Shown here: positions 45,730 to 53,752 of the stretch, piece after piece
Layout of the letters: each line of letters begins with the position of its first letter
Position numbering within the stretch: position 1 is the stretch's first letter
The notes under the pieces: generated by a model
Seen by the model: only the letters and a program-made list of their open reading frames with translations
Told to the model about the DNA's origin: nothing
Database searches by the model: none
Translations under genes and position numbers: made by a program
Assembly: GCF_003201775.1 (NCBI RefSeq)
Contig: NZ_QJJZ01000004.1
Span: forward strand, 340,643 to 404,642
Direction of reading: 5' to 3'
DNA length: 64,000 bases
From: Arenibacter sp. ARW7G5Y1
GTDB lineage: Bacteria; Bacteroidota; Bacteroidia; Flavobacteriales; Flavobacteriaceae

Positions 45730-46131
45730 TTAGAGATCGGTGCGTTGCAGCTCTTCGATGGAAATATCGAAGACATCTGCATATTTTTGTAATGTTTTGT
45801 TATTTAGGTTTTTAAATACGGCCGGTCGAAAATGTCTTTTAACCCTCCACTTCCAAATCCCCACGTAGCTTGCCAGGATGGGGAGGTCCATTTTGTGGAG
45901 TTCCATATAGTATTCCAAGGGGCTTGCCTTAAGGTCCTTAACCCTTTGTTTGGAGGCTGAAATACGCTCGTTTAAAACTTCTATTGCATTGTTTAGAGCA
46001 ATGGTCTTGGGGCTCCATCCCGTACTTAATTCTGTGGTGTATTCCCCGTTTTCATCAACGGCATAGCACAGTTCTTTGAAATTGGCCGATTCTAGATTGC
46101 TTTTGTCCTGTGGTACTTCATTCTTTTTCAT
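45730..46131 (-). CDS. Conserved-looking small protein of unknown function in the pigment cluster
   Basis: This is a 133-residue soluble protein with a predicted central coiled coil (about residues 45-70, NNAIEVLNERISASKQRVKDLKASP) and a C-terminal helical segment (FKNLNNKTLQKYADVFDISIEELQRTDL). The latter reads like the end of a Cro/C1-type helix-turn-helix (the LxxYADVFDISIEEL pattern), but no full HTH is seen. No family is recognised. It starts the BtrH-ABC sub-operon after a hairpin (46149-46177). A regulator or adaptor is possible. Confidence 0.7.
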   Translation of the reverse strand: MKKNEVPQDKSNLESANFKELCYAVDENGEYTTELSTGWSPKTIALNNAIEVLNERISASKQRVKDLKASPLEYYMELHKMDLPILASYVGIWKWRVKRHFRPAVFKNLNNKTLQKYADVFDISIEELQRTDL

Positions 46132-46148
46132 GCCTAAGGTCGTTATAA

Positions 46149-46177
46149 TTTATAGGCCAAGGTGGCTGGCCTATAAA
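46149..46177. terminator. Intercistronic hairpin (attenuator or weak terminator)
   Basis: A perfect 10-bp inverted repeat (TTTATAGGCC / GGCCTATAAA) flanks a 9-nt loop in the 84-bp gap between the dehydratase-like gene and the unknown small gene. On the minus strand it is followed by ATTATAACG rather than a clean T-run. It may only partly terminate, or it may protect or attenuate the transcript inside the cluster. Confidence 0.5.
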
Positions 46178-46215
46178 GTTATTAATACAATTTCATATTC
46201 GATCCGCAGAGGTAA

Positions 46216-46671
46216 CTAAACTTCCTGTATCAAAAAATTTAATATACAATCTGCCACTAATTCTTTTCCTGTATATATTTTGCATTCCATAGTGCATATG
46301 CTAAAATTTCCCGAATTGTAATTGGATACGAGATTGGCCTTGGTAGTTAAGGTGTCTCCTGTCTTGGGCAATAAAAAAATGTTTGCCTTTTTAATACCGC
46401 TGATAAAGCCAATAACACTATTGCCTTCGCCCTCAAGATCATCTGCTGCAAAGAAATCCTGGCCTACAATTGCGGAACAGGATTGGGCCGCATTTTCTAT
46501 TATGCCCGATTCACTAAACCTATCGTCCTTTACAAAGATACAATCTTCGGTCACTTCAAATTCGGTAGTTACCGTTTCCTTGTTGAGGTCAATAATTTTT
46601 GTGACCATGAGCATTGGCGCTCTATGGGGCAAAAAATTATGTATTTTTATATGTGAATGCGCTGTGTTCAA
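46216..46671 (-). CDS. Hot-dog dehydratase-like protein (ApeP/FabA-like)
   Basis: This 151-residue hot-dog protein contains FLPHRAPMLMVTKIIDLNKETV and GIIENAAQSCSAIVGQDF. The HRAPMLMV block and the ESGIIENAAQ helix resemble the 3-hydroxyacyl-ACP dehydratases of aryl-polyene clusters. It is paired with a paralogue at 46677-47114, and the two could form a heterodimer in which each supplies part of the active site. It starts 5 bp after the stop of that paralogue. Its direction and packing place it in the polyene pathway. Confidence 0.83.
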   Translation of the reverse strand: MNTAHSHIKIHNFLPHRAPMLMVTKIIDLNKETVTTEFEVTEDCIFVKDDRFSESGIIENAAQSCSAIVGQDFFAADDLEGEGNSVIGFISGIKKANIFLLPKTGDTLTTKANLVSNYNSGNFSICTMECKIYTGKELVADCILNFLIQEV

Positions 46672-46676
46672 TTAGT

Positions 46677-47114
46677 TTAGTTTGCCAATACTGTTTTCAT
46701 TTCACTGTTTGCGATAATTTTATCACCGCAGCTTACTTGGATTTTTACTAGGGTAACACCCAAGATCTCATGTAGAATTGTGACGGTGGTTACCAATTCC
46801 TGATCTACGGTTGGCAACTCCAATATTTCGGCCAATTTAATGGCTCCGATATATCCTGTTGGGGCAGGCTCGTTTTTTAGGAAATATTGGTACCCTGTAT
46901 GAAGGGCCACAGATTGTGCCATATGTTCTATTAGTCCGGCAGCCATAAATTTATTATTGTTTACAAACAAATTGCCCAGAGGTGGTGTAAAACCGGTAAT
47001 CACCTTTTCTTCGGAAAAGTGAATCAATTTATCCACCATTACAAAGGGCGCTTTTTGTGGGATCAAATTTTCGATTAGTCCTTTGTCTGCTATTGTTTGT
47101 TTCAATAAATTCAT
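46677..47114 (-). CDS. Hot-dog dehydratase-like protein, paralogue of its neighbour
   Basis: This 145-residue hot-dog protein has LIPQKAPFVMVDKLIHFSEEKVITGF and AAGLIEHMAQSVALHTGYQ. The conserved His of the HRAP block in the neighbour is replaced by Gln (PQKAP), while EHMAQ keeps a possible catalytic Glu/His, so the two paralogues may have divided functions. It follows the DarB-like gene with no gap and precedes its paralogue by 5 bp. It probably handles 3-hydroxyacyl-ACP intermediates of the polyene chain. Confidence 0.83.
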   Translation of the reverse strand: MNLLKQTIADKGLIENLIPQKAPFVMVDKLIHFSEEKVITGFTPPLGNLFVNNNKFMAAGLIEHMAQSVALHTGYQYFLKNEPAPTGYIGAIKLAEILELPTVDQELVTTVTILHEILGVTLVKIQVSCGDKIIANSEMKTVLAN

Positions 47115-48245
47115 TTAACAGACCGTTAGGTATGCATAGGAGTAGGAAAATCTGGCACTTTCCGGTACGTGCAACAATATCTTGTCTCCCTTTTTTAATT
47201 GTCCTGAACCTACCAATTCTTCCAGCATAACAAATATTGAGGCGGCACCAACATTACCAACCTTGCTCAAATTCATAAACCATTTTTCCCAAGGCACTTC
47301 CACTCCTTGTCGTTTTAATTCCTCGTACAAGTTTTCTTTAAAATAATAGGAAGAGATATGCGGTAAGTAATAGTCAAAATCGGCGGTCGTGATCTGGTGC
47401 TTGTTCATAGCCATCTTTAAACTGTCCACTCCTTTTCCCAATATGTTTTCACCCAAGAGTTTAACGTCTTGTTTCATAGCGAAAAGTGATTTTTTGGCCC
47501 AGTCTTCGGCAGGATATTCGCTCCAAGGTTTTAAATGGCCATTTTCCAATTTATCGGCACCGGCATACATACATGTCTCCATTTCAAAGGCATAGGAATA
47601 CCCCTCCATCCATTCAATTTTTAAAGCAATGCCCTTAGGTTCGCTTTCCAGTAATACGGCTCCTGAGCCATCGGAAAGCATCCAGCGCAAAAATTCTTTA
47701 TTGAAGGCCAATATTGGATTGTCTTCCAACTCTTTTAGGTGTTCCACCTCATTTTCAAAAATATCGGATTTCATCCAAGTCGAGGTTCTTTCCGATCCAG
47801 TGCATACCGCATTGGACACCTGTCCTGCCTTTATGGCCAAGAATCCATATTTTAGGGCATTCATCCCGGAGCAGCAGGCTCCGGAAGGGGAATTAACCTC
47901 TAAATTTCCATTTTTTAAAAAGCCGTGCACCATAGAAGCGTGCGATGGCAATATTTGGTCCGGGCTACTGGTGCCACAGGAAAGTAGTTCAATATCCTTG
48001 GTCGTAAAGGTGTCATCACATAACAGCTCAATGGCCTCCTTGGTTAGTTGGGCATTGTTATGGGTAATGTTTCCACTATCATCTATGGCGTAATATCTGG
48101 TCTTAATTTGATTGTTTCGCAGGACAATACGTCTGGCCTTGGAATTCTTACCGTTGATAATGCCCAATTTTTCCTCCATTTGTTCATTGTCAATAGGGTC
48201 ATTAGGTAAGAACTTGGCAATCCTGGTAATATAAACGTCTTTCAT
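47115..48245 (-). CDS. darB: KAS III-type ketosynthase, DarB-like (dialkylresorcinol pathway)
   Basis: This FabH-like enzyme has the nucleophile in SGACCSGMNAL (Cys125 most likely), His295 in YYLPHISSYYF and Asn330 in SKVGNVGAASI, the KAS III triad. The dialkylresorcinol pathway couples two beta-ketoacyl intermediates, with DarB forming the new C-C bond and DarA completing cyclisation and aromatisation. The DarA gene lies directly upstream, sharing one base with this start. The high-confidence KAS III family plus this partner supports DarB. Confidence 0.9.
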   Translation of the reverse strand: MKDVYITRIAKFLPNDPIDNEQMEEKLGIINGKNSKARRIVLRNNQIKTRYYAIDDSGNITHNNAQLTKEAIELLCDDTFTTKDIELLSCGTSSPDQILPSHASMVHGFLKNGNLEVNSPSGACCSGMNALKYGFLAIKAGQVSNAVCTGSERTSTWMKSDIFENEVEHLKELEDNPILAFNKEFLRWMLSDGSGAVLLESEPKGIALKIEWMEGYSYAFEMETCMYAGADKLENGHLKPWSEYPAEDWAKKSLFAMKQDVKLLGENILGKGVDSLKMAMNKHQITTADFDYYLPHISSYYFKENLYEELKRQGVEVPWEKWFMNLSKVGNVGAASIFVMLEELVGSGQLKKGDKILLHVPESARFSYSYAYLTVC

Positions 48246-49171
48246 TAATTGTTCTTTAATCTAACGGATGAATAGTATGCTTTATCCCTTTTAATTTTAT
48301 TGTAACGGGGTATGTAAGTCGCCAAAAATACAATAAAAACTATTGGAGCTATAGCCCAAATTGCAAATAACAAATAATATTTGAACAAAACCAGTAATTT
48401 TTTTCGTTTTGGATTACCTGTAGGGCCTTTCTTTATAATAAGGTTGGCCCATTCTGTAAACAAAACATTACCTCTGATGTCTGTCTGTATCAGCAAGGGT
48501 TTAACTTTAACGGCATCCAATTTTAATAAATCATCCTGTAGGTTGCCGTATTCATTGGCTAATAGTGCCTTCCTGATGGGCGTTCCAAATTTATCCGATG
48601 CCTTTATATCCTCATCGGAAACCCCAGGTTTGGGGAAGATGCCAAGGTATTTGGTTTTTTTTCCTCCCAACATCCAATGCACTATGGTAATTACACTTAT
48701 GTGATTTATGTGACGGTCCACTAAAGCTATATTGCCCACTAAGTGTGCATTACAGGAAAGCAGTAGGCGTTTCATTTTTTCCTGTGCCATTAACCACATG
48801 TTTCTACAGGCAATAACTGTAACTACCGGTGTATTGTCCAGAATTTTCTTGGCCACATCAGATTTCAGGAAAGAATTAATGGGTATTGAAGGTGTTAAGT
48901 ACCAAACTTGGTAACCTAGAATTACAAGATCATATTTCCTTTCAAGGATATCCTCTTTAGGAGGCTTTAGTTTACAGGGTATTTGTAAAAAGGATTCGGG
49001 AAACGCATCATAGAAATCATCCTGTTTCCAGGGAAATTTATAATCATTTTCGGGTTCAATCCTATAATAGGTAATGTTAACATTCTCTCCGTCTATGGAA
49101 GATGCCAAATTCTGAACAATATCCAACAACTGCCCGGATTGGGAGTAATAAATTATAAGAACTTCTTTCAT
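48245..49171 (-). CDS. darA: Dialkylresorcinol condensing enzyme DarA
   Basis: The N-terminal two-thirds have a flavodoxin-like beta-alpha pattern (VLIIYYSQSGQLLDIV, then YDLVILGYQVWYLTPSIPINSFLKS and VTVIACRNMWLMAQEKMK). The C-terminus carries a hydrophobic segment (LFKYYLLFAIWAIAPIVFIVFL). This arrangement is that of DarA proteins of flexirubin clusters, which work with DarB to condense and aromatise the dialkylresorcinol. The frame opens at 49192, but the ATG at 49171 gives the usual MKEVLIIYYSQSG start and is preferred. The catalytic mechanism is not evident from motifs; recognition rests on overall similarity and the DarB neighbour. Confidence 0.87.
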   Translation of the reverse strand: MKEVLIIYYSQSGQLLDIVQNLASSIDGENVNITYYRIEPENDYKFPWKQDDFYDAFPESFLQIPCKLKPPKEDILERKYDLVILGYQVWYLTPSIPINSFLKSDVAKKILDNTPVVTVIACRNMWLMAQEKMKRLLLSCNAHLVGNIALVDRHINHISVITIVHWMLGGKKTKYLGIFPKPGVSDEDIKASDKFGTPIRKALLANEYGNLQDDLLKLDAVKVKPLLIQTDIRGNVLFTEWANLIIKKGPTGNPKRKKLLVLFKYYLLFAIWAIAPIVFIVFLATYIPRYNKIKRDKAYYSSVRLKNN

Positions 49172-49309
49172 GCGTAAGCTATTAATCTTCATTTTAATAC
49201 CGCCAAGAATACCATTTTACAAATACATAAAAGGCCCATACGGAGATTTTTAATACGGTTCAAATTTAATTTTAATTTTGAGATGTGTACCAAGTTCGGA
49301 TAATGTTAC

Positions 49310-49317
49310 CAAATCTA
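49310..49317 (-). promoter_or_regulatory. Putative -7 element upstream of darA
   Basis: The minus strand reads TAGATTTG (TAnnTTTG) 139 bp upstream of the chosen darA start, within the 165-bp gap after the LpxL-like gene. This is the largest gap inside the minus-strand run from darA to the cluster's other end, so an internal promoter is plausible. The -33 match is poor. Confidence 0.3.
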
Positions 49318-49336
49318 AGTGTAATCCTAACCGAAA

Positions 49337-50218
49337 TTAGTTTTTAGTACCCCAAAAATCAAAATAATTAAACCATTGCAACGGATATTGTTCTATTATC
49401 CATTCCATGCTTTTGATATAATTGGCCAATAATCCTTCGGCATCCCTTTTCTTAAAATCTGCTTTTCTTGCGTAAAGATGATAGTGTTTGTTGGTTTCCT
49501 TCATTACATACACAAAGAGGACAGGTACGTTTAATCTGGACCCCATTAAAAAAGGACCGGAAGGAAATTGTGCTTTTTCACCTAATATTGGAGCCGTCAG
49601 CAGCTTGGCCGTTGTTGCATACCTATCTCCGGTCATGCAAATTATTTCATTTTTTGCCAAGGCGGCATTCATTTCAAAGATATGGGAAAGATCTTCCCGA
49701 AGGATAATAAATTTGGTGGCAGATTTCTTGATATACCGATCAAGGTATTCCTTTATTGCCTTATGCTCGGCATCTGTGGTAAGCAAATTAATAGTGGCAT
49801 TACCTTCCAATTCGTCCAAAAAGAATTCAGCTATTTCGAAGTTGCCCAAATGGGCACTGATCAAAATCCCGCCTTTTTTATTGGCCAAGGTTTCGTTAAG
49901 GTGTTCTATTCCGTCGAAATGATAGGTGAACCTATTTCTCAGACCCGAAGAAATAGCTACTTTGTCCAAAATGGTCTGACCAAAAACGTAGTAGCTTTTA
50001 TAAATGGATACGATACTTTTTAGGGGGCTGTACCCAAGTCTTTTGTGGAAGTAATAATAACTGGATTTAGTGCTTTTGGGAGTAAAAAAGCAAAAATAGA
50101 ACGCTACAAAATAAAGAATGAAATAGGCCGATCCCAATCCAAGCCTTCTAATGGAAAAAACAAAAATCTTATATCCTAAAACAGAACCTCTGGACTTTCC
50201 TTTCCATTGATTAGACAT
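49337..50218 (-). CDS. LpxL/HtrB-like lysophospholipid/lipid A-type acyltransferase
   Basis: This membrane-associated acyltransferase of 293 aa has an N-terminal helix (LGSAYFILYFVAFYFCFF). The HX4(D/E) catalytic motif is ISAHLGNFEIAE, followed by ICMTGDRYATTAKLLTAPILGEKAQFPSGPFLMG. True lipid A acyltransferases use acyl-ACP donors, so this copy could take an ACP-bound aryl-polyene chain and acylate the resorcinol or a lipid acceptor in the inner membrane. It is 18 bp after the ACP gene. Acyltransferases of this type are standard in aryl-polyene clusters. Confidence 0.9.
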   Translation of the reverse strand: MSNQWKGKSRGSVLGYKIFVFSIRRLGLGSAYFILYFVAFYFCFFTPKSTKSSYYYFHKRLGYSPLKSIVSIYKSYYVFGQTILDKVAISSGLRNRFTYHFDGIEHLNETLANKKGGILISAHLGNFEIAEFFLDELEGNATINLLTTDAEHKAIKEYLDRYIKKSATKFIILREDLSHIFEMNAALAKNEIICMTGDRYATTAKLLTAPILGEKAQFPSGPFLMGSRLNVPVLFVYVMKETNKHYHLYARKADFKKRDAEGLLANYIKSMEWIIEQYPLQWFNYFDFWGTKN

Positions 50219-50235
50219 TATTTGCGACTAAAATT

Positions 50236-50478
50236 TTAATTTAATTTCTTCTCTATAAGATCATAAAAGTCTTGTAGTGTAATTACATTAATGAAATCTT
50301 CCCCTACTAATTTAACACTAAAGTTAGATTCGATGGCCACTACTAAATCAACAAAATCCAAACTGTCCAATTCCAGTGTTTTCTTTAAATTGGCCATTGG
50401 CGAAATATCATCTGCATCAACTTCAAATTCATCTATAAGAAAGTTGTTTATTTTATCAATAATTACTTCTTTATTCAT
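50236..50478 (-). CDS. Acyl carrier protein
   Basis: This 80-residue type II ACP has Ser39 as the phosphopantetheine site in LELDSLDFVDLV. It is the second ACP of the cluster. Its place between the KS/FabG genes and the LpxL-like acyltransferase and DarA/B genes suggests it carries either the dialkylresorcinol precursor or the chain handed to the acyltransferase. The DarC-like role is an inference. The KS gene stop is 3 bp upstream. Confidence 0.92.
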   Translation of the reverse strand: MNKEVIIDKINNFLIDEFEVDADDISPMANLKKTLELDSLDFVDLVVAIESNFSVKLVGEDFINVITLQDFYDLIEKKLN

Positions 50479-50480
50479 TT

Positions 50481-51704
50481 TTATTCGTTCACTTTTTTTA
50501 TTAGCAATGCTGAATTCGTACCTCCAAATCCAAAAGAATTCGACAAAAATACATCAATTTTTTTATCCAGTGTTTTTCTTACTAGATTTAATTTGGCGGC
50601 ATCCTCGTCGGGGTTTTCTAGATTTATATTTGGTGCAATAAACGAATGCTCCATCATCAACATGGAATAGACTATCTCACTGGCGCCCGCCATCCAACAT
50701 TCATGGCCGGTCATGGATTTTGTGGAACTAACGTAGGGACCCTTATCGCCAAAAACTGCAAATATGGCCTTGGCTTCATTGGAATCGCCCACAGGTGTGG
50801 AGGTGGCATGGGCATTTACATAATCTATTTCACTGGGTTTAATATGCGCTTGGTCTATAGCTTTTTTCATAGCCAGTGTTGGGCCATCAACGTTTGGTGT
50901 GGAGATATGATCCCCATTGGATGAAAACCCGTAACCAATAATTTCACCTAAAATAACAGCTTTTCTTTTTTTTGCGGATTCATAGCTTTCAACTATAAGG
51001 GATGCAGCCCCGCCACTGGGAACCAGTCCGTCCCTACTTTTGTCAAATGGACGGGAAGCTTTCCCAGGTACCTCATCGTTGACCGAAAATACGCCAAGAC
51101 CATCGAAACTTCCCATGGCCAATTCATTGATCTCTTGAGTTCCGCCACAAATGATGCAATCTTGAAGCCCACTTTTAATTAATTGATAGGCAATTCCTAT
51201 GGCATGCGACCCACTTGCACAGGCAGCACTCACGGTGAAGTTGATTCCGGTTAATTTGAAGATGGTGGAAAGGTTCATGGTTACGGACGAGTTCATGGCC
51301 TTGAAAATAGCACCTGAACCCACCAGGGTGGTATCTTTTTTTTCCCTTAGTTTGTCTATGGATTCAATTACGGATTTAGCAGTGCTATCATTTCCGTAAA
51401 GTACGCCAACTTCATTATTGTCCAGGTAGTCTTGCGATATACCAGCGTTTTTTAAAGCTTCCAATGTGGCCATGTAAGCGTAAGCGCCTTCTTCTCCCAA
51501 GCTTAACCTTTGCCTTCTGGTAAGTAGATCCTTAAGGTCGGGTTCTTCTACCATGCCGGTTAGGCAGGAGCGATAACCAAATTCCCTCCGTTTTTCGTCA
51601 AATACAATTCCAGAAGTTCCCTTGTAGAGTGATTCCTTGACTTCGGCCAAGTTTTTTCCTAAACAAGAGTATATTCCCATACCTGTAATTACGACCCTCT
51701 TCAT
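50481..51704 (-). CDS. Beta-ketoacyl-ACP synthase (FabF-type)
   Basis: This 407-aa KAS II-type enzyme has Cys162 in VSAACASGSHAIG, His299 in VNAHATSTPVGD and His334 in MTGHECWMAG. All catalytic residues are present, although the usual HGT is HAT. It is packed between FabG (16 bp upstream) and the ACP gene, so these three probably form the elongation unit of one of the two chains. Confidence 0.94.
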   Translation of the reverse strand: MKRVVITGMGIYSCLGKNLAEVKESLYKGTSGIVFDEKRREFGYRSCLTGMVEEPDLKDLLTRRQRLSLGEEGAYAYMATLEALKNAGISQDYLDNNEVGVLYGNDSTAKSVIESIDKLREKKDTTLVGSGAIFKAMNSSVTMNLSTIFKLTGINFTVSAACASGSHAIGIAYQLIKSGLQDCIICGGTQEINELAMGSFDGLGVFSVNDEVPGKASRPFDKSRDGLVPSGGAASLIVESYESAKKRKAVILGEIIGYGFSSNGDHISTPNVDGPTLAMKKAIDQAHIKPSEIDYVNAHATSTPVGDSNEAKAIFAVFGDKGPYVSSTKSMTGHECWMAGASEIVYSMLMMEHSFIAPNINLENPDEDAAKLNLVRKTLDKKIDVFLSNSFGFGGTNSALLIKKVNE

Positions 51705-51720
51705 CTCTCCAAATGTTTTT

Positions 51721-52464
51721 TTAAGAATATATTCCTCCGTTAATATTAATGACCTCGCCTGTAATATACGATGACTTTTTGGAAGCCAAAAAGGAAACTA
51801 GGTGGGCAACCTCCCCTGCGTCCCCAAAGCGGTTCATGGGAATCATTCTTTTAAGCTCTTTCTCGTCAAGATCTCCGGTCATATCAGTCTTAATAAAACC
51901 AGGTGCCACAGCATTAACAGTGATGTTCCTTTTTGCTATTTCCTGCGCCAAGGCCTTTGTGGCCGCTATTATGCCTCCTTTTGCGGCAGAATAATTGACT
52001 TGTCCCGGTGTTCCTTTTAGGCCGGATACGGAAACCATATTAATGATCCTGCCATATTTATGCACCAATAACTTTTGGATCAGATGATTGGTGACATTGT
52101 AAAAACCGTTCAAACTGGTATTGATAACATTGTTCCAATCCTCTGGTTTCATCCACATGAAAAGGCCGTCCTTTGTAATTCCGGCATTGTTTACGATCAC
52201 CTCTATAATAGCGTCCTTGTTGGCTTCATGCCATTGGTCCAATTTATTTTGTACATCCTTGGTATCACCGACATTAAATTGTATTAGCTCCGCACTTCCA
52301 CCAATTTTCTCTATTTCACCCAAGGTTTCCTGTGCTGCGGAAGCATTGTCCTTATAATTAATTAGAATCTTATACTCGGTATCCAGTGCCAACTGCAGGC
52401 ATATAGCTTTTCCGATTCCCCTTGACCCTCCGGTTACCAGTGCAAATTTCTTTTTTTCGCTCAT
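51721..52464 (-). CDS. fabG: 3-oxoacyl-ACP reductase (SDR)
   Basis: This is a short-chain dehydrogenase of 247 aa. The cofactor motif TGGSRGIGKAI, the NNAG stretch and the catalytic Ser-Tyr-Lys set in NMVSVSGLKGTPGQVNYSAAKGG are all present. It reduces 3-ketoacyl-ACP to 3-hydroxyacyl-ACP, the step before the hot-dog dehydratases. It is the only FabG-type reductase in the cluster and no enoyl reductase is present, which is what a conjugated polyene product requires. Confidence 0.95.
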   Translation of the reverse strand: MSEKKKFALVTGGSRGIGKAICLQLALDTEYKILINYKDNASAAQETLGEIEKIGGSAELIQFNVGDTKDVQNKLDQWHEANKDAIIEVIVNNAGITKDGLFMWMKPEDWNNVINTSLNGFYNVTNHLIQKLLVHKYGRIINMVSVSGLKGTPGQVNYSAAKGGIIAATKALAQEIAKRNITVNAVAPGFIKTDMTGDLDEKELKRMIPMNRFGDAGEVAHLVSFLASKKSSYITGEVININGGIYS

Positions 52465-52482
52465 TTATTTAGTTAGTGTGGT

Positions 52483-53619
52483 TTAATTTTTAACGTCGTC
52501 AAATATTTCTGCATTTTCGTACCATTTGTTGCCCAAAACTTCTCCCTTGGCATTTAGAAAACCCCATTTCTTCTTATATTTTACTCTGGCAAGCCCATTG
52601 ATGAAGCCTTTTTCCAAATTCTTTTTAAAGATGGAAAACGATAATCCTGCCGTGATATCATATTCTGGTTGTATTACCCATTTTCCAGTTTTATCTATGA
52701 ATCCCCATTTCTTTTCTTTTACGGGGGCAAGACCGTTTGCGGAGAACACTTCGGCATCCTTAAACTTGAAATCTATGACCTTTTCTCCTTTTTCATTAAT
52801 ATACCCCCAGTTTTTGTTCATAAACACTGGTGCCAAACCTTGGCTAAAATCCCTGGCTTTTTCATAGGTAGGAGCAATGATCCACTCCCCTGTGTTATTA
52901 ATGAACCCCATCAATTTATTGCTCCTGGCATAGGTTAATTCTGACTTGTCCGTGAATTCCCATATTTTATCGGCATTCTTTACGGGGTTAAAGTTGCCGT
53001 TGGCTATAATCCCAAAAGATTCCTGCTTTTTTACCCATACACCTTTACTGTTGTAATCTCCAATTTCTTGGTTCTCAATGGGGATGTAGATTTCGCCCTT
53101 TTTATTGATCATTCCCCAAAGCTCACCTTTTCTGGCCTTGGCATATCCATCGATAAAGGGTTTAATTTCGTCAAAATCCGGTTCTGCGATTAATTTTCCA
53201 TCGGTACCTAAAAGCCCAATTTTCTCACCACTTTTAAAAAAGGCCACACCATTGTCAAAATCATAATATTTTTCAGAAACTGGGGTTTCCAAGGTTTCTC
53301 CCGAAACATTGATATAATGCCATTGGTCACCTTTGTTTACCAAGGCCAGCCCCGAATTGAATTCTTTCACATGTTCATATTCAGGTTGAATTGCCCATTC
53401 CCCAGCAGTATTGATATAGCCCCATTTGTCGCCCATTGAGGCGGCGGCCCGCTCGTTTGTAAAATTGTCAGCTTTTTTAAATTGAGGCTGTATTGCAAAC
53501 TCCCCGGAGGTATTGATATACCCATAAAGCCCATTTTCCCTTACCAGGGCATATTCCTGTGAATAAAAATTACCAAAAACCAAAAAAAGTGCAACCGAAA
53601 AAATAACCTTTGTTTTCAT
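52483..53619 (-). CDS. Secreted WG-repeat protein
   Basis: The ATG at 53619 gives a clean signal peptide (FSVALFLVFGNFYSQ); the frame opens upstream at 53664. The mature protein is built of about ten WG repeats (units such as KWGYINTAGEWAIQPEYEHVKEF), each about 35 residues with the W-G-x-I-x-x-x-G and P-x-Y core, probably forming a beta-propeller-like or extended solenoid. Such proteins are thought to bind partners at the cell surface. It lies in the pigment cluster between the tyrosine ammonia-lyase gene and fabG. Its function there is unknown; a scaffold in the envelope is only a suggestion. Confidence 0.88.
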   Translation of the reverse strand: MKTKVIFSVALFLVFGNFYSQEYALVRENGLYGYINTSGEFAIQPQFKKADNFTNERAAASMGDKWGYINTAGEWAIQPEYEHVKEFNSGLALVNKGDQWHYINVSGETLETPVSEKYYDFDNGVAFFKSGEKIGLLGTDGKLIAEPDFDEIKPFIDGYAKARKGELWGMINKKGEIYIPIENQEIGDYNSKGVWVKKQESFGIIANGNFNPVKNADKIWEFTDKSELTYARSNKLMGFINNTGEWIIAPTYEKARDFSQGLAPVFMNKNWGYINEKGEKVIDFKFKDAEVFSANGLAPVKEKKWGFIDKTGKWVIQPEYDITAGLSFSIFKKNLEKGFINGLARVKYKKKWGFLNAKGEVLGNKWYENAEIFDDVKN

Positions 53620-53752
53620 CTTAGATCTTTTTAAATTAAAACGTTCATATTCAATAATTACCAAGTTGGGACCCGGTGTATGTTTAACATTAAGCTATGC
53701 CACTATTAAATTATGGATTATTTTATTCAAATAACTTTTCTAACTCAATTTT

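Noticed and set aside
45838-45960. The 133-aa protein as a full Cro/C1 transcription regulator
   Set aside because: Only the last helix pattern is suggestive; no complete helix-turn-helix can be made out.
52483-53619. CRISPR array or DNA tandem repeat
   Set aside because: The periodic pattern is at the protein level (WG repeats); nucleotide copies differ and there are no spacers.
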